From: a virus
Direction: 5' to 3' (one strand)
IMG/VR virus record: IMGVR_UViG_3300033153_002866
Span: 1 to 34,887 of that record
Length of the DNA stretch: 34,887 nucleotides
The notes beneath the pieces are model-generated. The model did no database searches, was not told the DNA's origin, and worked only from the letters and a program-made list of their open reading frames with translations. Below, piece after piece: positions 31,697-34,887 of this stretch; the stretch's first letter is position 1, and the number at the start of each line of letters is the position of its first letter. A program made the position numbers and the translations under genes.

Positions 31697-32830
31697 TCAA
31701 AACAGAGTATTATTTACAACCTCTTTCCGAACAAAACTAGGCTCTAAAGGCTCTCCGAATTCTACCTTATGTGCAAACATGGCTTTGAGCAGATTTCGTG
31801 TGGTTGATATGTCCATAGCGTTGCCGATAAACTCATAGCCGATAAACTCATAAAGTTTGGTGTTGCTTGCCTCACCTTGTTTGAACATTTCCTGGAAATC
31901 TCCTTGGACTCTACTGCATTCTCTTGGAGTTAAGCGTCTGATGCGTTCTTCTTTTATATACCCTTGTGCATACCCATGTGTTCCGGCACATAAACTTGGA
32001 CTTACTCCATCTGGACCAAATACTGCTGATGCTTGTGTGTTTTGGTTTATAAAGCCTATCTTTTTTATATTTTTGCTTTCACTTACCCCGCCACAGTTCC
32101 CTGCTCTTAAGCAGAATGCTATTTTATCACTTCCACTATATGCACCCCTGTTTGTAGAATTTCCTATATGAATTGAATGCTTATCTTTTAATTCTATCTC
32201 ACTAAAACCACTCATGGCTTTTTCACTCAAATAATATTTCTCATCCACCACCTCTTCAAGCACATCTGCCAAACACTTGTCGAGTTTAATTCTCTTCGGG
32301 AAAGGCATAGGCATACATTTACCTCTAAATCCAACAATAAACACACGCTCTCTGTTCTGCGGTGTTCCCTGGTCTTTAGCGTTCATCACTCCCCATGTTA
32401 CTGTATAGCCTTTGAGCGATCTCACATCTCTTAGAATGTTCTTCCAATCTTCGCCATTATTTGAACTAAGCAAGCCTTTAACATTTTCTATCGTGAACAT
32501 CTTTGGTTGAACTTCATCAATAGACTTGATCGCTTCAAACATAAGACCGCCTCTCTCATCATCTGCACCTCCACGACTTCCGGCAAGTGAATAGCTCTGG
32601 CATGGTGGGGATAAATGATAAAGATCAATTTCACCCTTGTATTTTGTTCCGTCCATATCTCTAATATCTTTATAGAAGTTCGATGTAGGCTCCCCATGGT
32701 TATGTAGATATGATTTTCTTTGTGGGTCTAACCATTCACACGCAAACTCTACTTCATGTGGTATATTTTCGTATTTCATGGCAAACTCGATTGAACCGAA
32801 ACCGCCACTAAATGCTGTTGCTATTTTCAT
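31697..32830 (-). CDS. Orphan C5-cytosine DNA methyltransferase
   Basis: 377 aa from the ATG at 32830 (AAAGGA upstream; the 32854 start lacks one). Motif I is ATAFSGGFGSIEFA, motif IV is SPPCQSY with catalytic C77, motif VI is ENVKG (115-119), motif VIII is QNRERVFIVG, motif IX is RRLTPRECSRVQGD and motif X is YEFIGNAMD. All core parts are present. Motif X is preceded by an exact duplicate YEFIG caused by a 15-nt tandem repeat. No restriction enzyme gene lies nearby, so a role in evading host restriction or in marking phage DNA is likely. Confidence 0.9.
   Translation of the reverse strand: MKIATAFSGGFGSIEFAMKYENIPHEVEFACEWLDPQRKSYLHNHGEPTSNFYKDIRDMDGTKYKGEIDLYHLSPPCQSYSLAGSRGGADDERGGLMFEAIKSIDEVQPKMFTIENVKGLLSSNNGEDWKNILRDVRSLKGYTVTWGVMNAKDQGTPQNRERVFIVGFRGKCMPMPFPKRIKLDKCLADVLEEVVDEKYYLSEKAMSGFSEIELKDKHSIHIGNSTNRGAYSGSDKIAFCLRAGNCGGVSESKNIKKIGFINQNTQASAVFGPDGVSPSLCAGTHGYAQGYIKEERIRRLTPRECSRVQGDFQEMFKQGEASNTKLYEFIGYEFIGNAMDISTTRNLLKAMFAHKVEFGEPLEPSFVRKEVVNNTLF
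31823..31852. repeat. 15-nt perfect tandem duplication in the methyltransferase gene
   Basis: GCCGATAAACTCATA appears twice in direct succession (31823-31837, 31838-31852), giving YEFIGYEFIGNAM in motif X. It stays in frame. Confidence 0.85.
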
Positions 32831-32934
32831 ATCAATCCTTTCACAGTCAGCCAATATTTATATTTCTCTAAACTTGTCACCTTCCCAAGCATGATCTTTG
32901 ATCTTAGGTTGATTAGTTGTTGTGCTATCTTCAC
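32827..32934 (-). CDS. 35-residue basic mini-ORF coupled to the methyltransferase
   Basis: GTG start with AGGAGG six nt upstream; basic and helical (KIAQQLINLRSKIML). Its TGA overlaps the methyltransferase ATG as ATGA. A genuine small gene or a coupling device for methyltransferase translation. Confidence 0.4.
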   Translation of the reverse strand: MKIAQQLINLRSKIMLGKVTSLEKYKYWLTVKGLI

Positions 32935-32969
32935 CCCACGCCTCCTATCATCTTTTTGTGTTTGCTCAT
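32931..32969 (-). CDS. 12-codon leader ORF
   Basis: ATG with AAGGATA upstream; ends GGGGTGA, its stop overlapping the GTG of the next mini-ORF. Too short to judge as a product; likely a translational leader. Confidence 0.25.
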   Translation of the reverse strand: MSKHKKMIGGVG

Positions 32970-32973
32970 GGTG

Positions 32974-33213
32974 TTATCCTTTTAACCGAATAATTTTCTT
33001 TAATACTTTACTCATTTTCTTTAGTTTCTTTAGAGAGATATCCTCAAAATCTATTTGAATATCCTTACCATCATACTTACCCCATAGTGTAGCCCACACT
33101 GTTTTATCTGCGTGTGCATCATCTTGAAAGTTAAAATATAGTTTCTGCTCACCACTTGAGTTTTTAGCTTTTAGTTTTATTCCATCTGTGTACCAATCTG
33201 TTTTCTTACTCAT
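32974..33213 (-). CDS. Hypothetical small basic protein
   Basis: 79 aa. An N-terminal strand-rich part (EQKLYFNFQDDAHADKTVWATLWG) and a Lys-rich C-terminal helix. AAGGGAT precedes the ATG. No family recognised; early/replication cluster. Confidence 0.6.
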   Translation of the reverse strand: MSKKTDWYTDGIKLKAKNSSGEQKLYFNFQDDAHADKTVWATLWGKYDGKDIQIDFEDISLKKLKKMSKVLKKIIRLKG

Positions 33214-33216
33214 CTC

Positions 33217-33771
33217 TTATCCCTTAATTGTATTTTCTAATAAGTGCTTGACTTTTGTTTGATTGCTTGTCAGAGCTTCATATTTGCTCTTGGCTACATA
33301 TCTACCCAAAAATAACTGCATCAAATTATCCTCTAGTTTGTGCTGTTCACAAAGTTCGACTATCGCACGTGAGCTGCCAAGTCCGGAAAGTGCCTTAATC
33401 TCCTTGTCTGTGAAGAATTTGCCTTCCCCATTAGGATTTCCCGTTGTAGAAAATGGTTTTTCATTCCCAAGCTCTATTTGGTTTTTAATATGTGTTCGTG
33501 CTTGTTCTACTTTGAGTGTGAGTTGCTTTGAGAAGTTCATCGCTGTTTCGTGTGGGAGCTTTGCATTTGCTTGTAATCTTTTATACATCCGTGACAAGGT
33601 TAAAAGTCTTTCTGGCTTTGTTTCGTATTCAATACCATTCTTTTTATCTTCTAAGAACTGATAAAAAGCTTCTGTATCTTCTATTCCGTGTAGTGCCTCT
33701 GTGATTGCAACACCATGTTGAGCCGATTTTGAATCTAATCCCATAAGATTGCTAATTCTCAATGGTAACAT
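33217..33771 (-). CDS. Hypothetical replication-cluster protein
   Basis: 184 aa, helical and moderately basic. AAAGGAGT precedes the ATG at 33771, so this start is preferred although it overlaps the upstream gene by 20 nt. FFTDKEIKALSGLGSSRAIVELCEQHK could be a small helical interaction domain. No family recognised. Place after the replisome-organiser-like gene suggests a helper in replication initiation. Confidence 0.55.
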   Translation of the reverse strand: MLPLRISNLMGLDSKSAQHGVAITEALHGIEDTEAFYQFLEDKKNGIEYETKPERLLTLSRMYKRLQANAKLPHETAMNFSKQLTLKVEQARTHIKNQIELGNEKPFSTTGNPNGEGKFFTDKEIKALSGLGSSRAIVELCEQHKLEDNLMQLFLGRYVAKSKYEALTSNQTKVKHLLENTIKG

Positions 33772-34039
33772 CTATTACTCCTTTATCTAAATTCATCATA
33801 TATTCTATGCTTCCAATCTCTGTGACTCTGTTACTTTTTGTAACTTTTACATCAAATAACCCCTGCCATCCGTTTTGGATGGACTGCTCCAAGATAACAA
33901 CATGATTATCTTTATGCTGCTCTAAAAATTTAAGCTGTCTGCTTATAGTTGTCTGCACAAGTTTCTTTCTTATCTCTTTGCGAAACTGCACCCATTCAGC
34001 CCAGGCTTCTTTGTTTAGCCATTGTGGTAGGTCTTTCAT
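33752..34039 (-). CDS. Replisome-organiser C-terminal-like protein
   Basis: 95 aa. LPQWLNKEAWAEWVQFRKEIRKKL, then QLKFLEQHKDNHVVILEQSIQNGWQGLF is the helical block that closes many phage replication initiation (O-like/DnaD-like) proteins: an invariant WLN-x-W-x-EW and a GWQGLF end. Here it stands alone without the usual N-terminal winged-helix DNA-binding domain. It probably still contacts host helicase/primase. Shares one base with its upstream neighbour (TAATG). Confidence 0.6.
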   Translation of the reverse strand: MKDLPQWLNKEAWAEWVQFRKEIRKKLVQTTISRQLKFLEQHKDNHVVILEQSIQNGWQGLFDVKVTKSNRVTEIGSIEYMMNLDKGVIDVTIEN

Positions 34040-34269
34040 TATTCGTCCTTAAAATCAGGGTTGAGTAATATTCCGTAAGTATCATCTTTTATGATTAAGT
34101 CGGGATAATCAACTAGCCATATATTTTCTAAACACTCTTGACATATATGTCCATTATTTCTTAAAAACTTTGCTAATGGTTTAGTGGCATCCCAACTTAA
34201 ATCATACAGTTTTACGCTTTCCTCTGTATTTTGACAATCATCTTCATCGCAATAACATAAACAACTCAT
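34039..34269 (-). CDS. Cys-rich acidic protein
   Basis: 76 aa. Cysteines in CLCYC, then C and a later CQEC; many Asp/Glu. Likely a zinc-bound small fold. ATGA overlap with the gene before and TAATG with the one after. Function unknown. Confidence 0.6.
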   Translation of the reverse strand: MSCLCYCDEDDCQNTEESVKLYDLSWDATKPLAKFLRNNGHICQECLENIWLVDYPDLIIKDDTYGILLNPDFKDE

Positions 34270-34439
34270 CTCACATCCTTTGCTTTCACTATTAAAACCT
34301 TTTTGCTTTCAACTCTTGACTTTATCCGTCCTTGAAACTTTTTATCTCTCAAGTGCTTCAAGAGGCAGTCTTTGCTTGACATCTTTTTTCTTTGTGGGTA
34401 GATCATTGAGGTTAGTTTTATTTCTTTAGGTACGTTCAT
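34266..34439 (-). CDS. Hypothetical small basic protein
   Basis: 57 aa from the ATG at 34439, which overlaps the upstream stop as ATGA. A frame open from a GTG at 34451 is less likely. Very Lys/Arg-rich with CLLKHLRDKKF in the middle; may bind nucleic acid. No family recognised. Confidence 0.55.
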   Translation of the reverse strand: MNVPKEIKLTSMIYPQRKKMSSKDCLLKHLRDKKFQGRIKSRVESKKVLIVKAKDVR

Positions 34440-34729
34440 GATTTTATCCACACTTCTGAATCATCTTCCATTGTTTTACTGAACCCACCCTTAAGTAATA
34501 TTTTCTCCATTAATGGGAGTGGGTTTGGAACTGCTATTCTAAATCCTAATGCTGATATATTGCCAAATAGTTCAGTCAGGGTTCCTTTGTTTTTTTCTTT
34601 TGATTCTATAAGCGATAAATATATTTTATCTTCGATCTTCCATAAATATGAATAACCCATAAACTTCTTACTTGTAAAGCCTAATCTTTTTCCATAGTTA
34701 CTATCTATTTGTATAGGTCCGTCTTCCAT
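34436..34729 (-). CDS. GNAT-like small phage protein
   Basis: 97 aa. Central strands YSYLWKIEDKIYLSLIES, then a helix after KNKGTLTELFGNISALG and FRIAVPNPLPLMEKILLKGGF. The NKG turn and the closing 'MEKIL-x-KGGF' resemble compact phage acetyltransferase-fold proteins. The acetyl-CoA loop is not clear. First gene of the leftward early cluster; AAAGGACAA upstream. Confidence 0.55.
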   Translation of the reverse strand: MEDGPIQIDSNYGKRLGFTSKKFMGYSYLWKIEDKIYLSLIESKEKNKGTLTELFGNISALGFRIAVPNPLPLMEKILLKGGFSKTMEDDSEVWIKS

Positions 34730-34887
34730 GCTTTGTCCTTTGTTTACTTTTGTTAGATTAAGTGTTTGGCTTATAAAGAATTGCCCAGCCTAAAAAGACT
34801 AGGTTTACTTCCGTTGAGTATCGCGTAGGAAAGTTTATTCTTATACTGCATAGCTATTATAAATAAGAAAAGAGAAGTAACTTAGAT
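34730..34887 (-). promoter_or_regulatory. Upstream region of the leftward early operon
   Basis: 158 nt without a well-supported gene. Minus-strand TATAAT at 34856-34861 may be a -10 box; no good -35 is visible before the window ends. A 26-codon ORF (34771-34851, ATG without a ribosome site) is the only open frame, and CCTA/TAGG arms form a weak hairpin. Confidence 0.35.

Noticed and set aside
1-34887. CRISPR array or insertion sequence
   Set aside because: No regularly spaced repeats, transposase gene or terminal inverted repeats with target duplication were seen.

Overview
The window looks like most or all of the genome of a short-tailed (podovirus-type) bacteriophage. The DNA is AT-rich, genes are packed tightly with many ATGA/TAATG overlaps, and a T7-type virion cassette lies in order on the minus strand: terminase small and large subunits, portal, scaffold, capsid, tail tube A and B, three or four internal/ejection proteins and a T7-gp17-type tailspike. 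A membrane-anchored coiled-coil protein resembling an inner-membrane spanin, next to a holin and an M15 endolysin, points to a Gram-negative host. AAGGA-type ribosome sites and consensus sigma-70 hexamers imply ordinary host RNA polymerase. I cannot name the host. No RNA polymerase, DNA polymerase, primase, integrase or lysogeny cassette is visible.

Layout. 1-330 is non-coding and structured. 376-1008 (minus) is a three-gene operon (ribbon-helix-helix regulator, tiny membrane protein, Cys-rich protein). It runs from a perfect TTGACA-17-TATAAT promoter at 1037-1065 to a terminator hairpin at 332-362. 1052-1089 is a palindromic divergent control region. About 1096-1640 (plus) has no gene but folds into a large, pseudoknotted RNA. 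1646-5364 (plus) is a recombination operon: AP2-domain protein, a broken ERF annealing protein, NinB/Orf-like and NinG/Rap-like proteins, plus several small unknowns. 34729-29633 (minus) holds replication and DNA-modification genes: a domain like the C-terminus of replisome organisers, an orphan C5-cytosine methyltransferase, SSB and zinc-ribbon miniproteins. 29607-5398 (minus) is the late region: packaging, capsid, lysis, tail, ejection proteins and tailspike.

How it works together. The phage combines a T7-like particle with lambdoid recombination functions (ERF, NinB, NinG, SSB) and seems to rely on host polymerases. Two probable late promoters, before the terminase small subunit and before the capsid, share a 17-nt signature (ATGnTATAATnGGCACA) without a -35 box. 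Each has a distinct repeat upstream, which suggests activator control.

The most unusual items are the roughly 550-nt structured RNA, an mRNA pseudoknot that sequesters the ribosome site ahead of the ssb gene pair, a protein-kinase-like domain inside an ejection protein, and a frameshifting deletion in the most conserved part of ERF.
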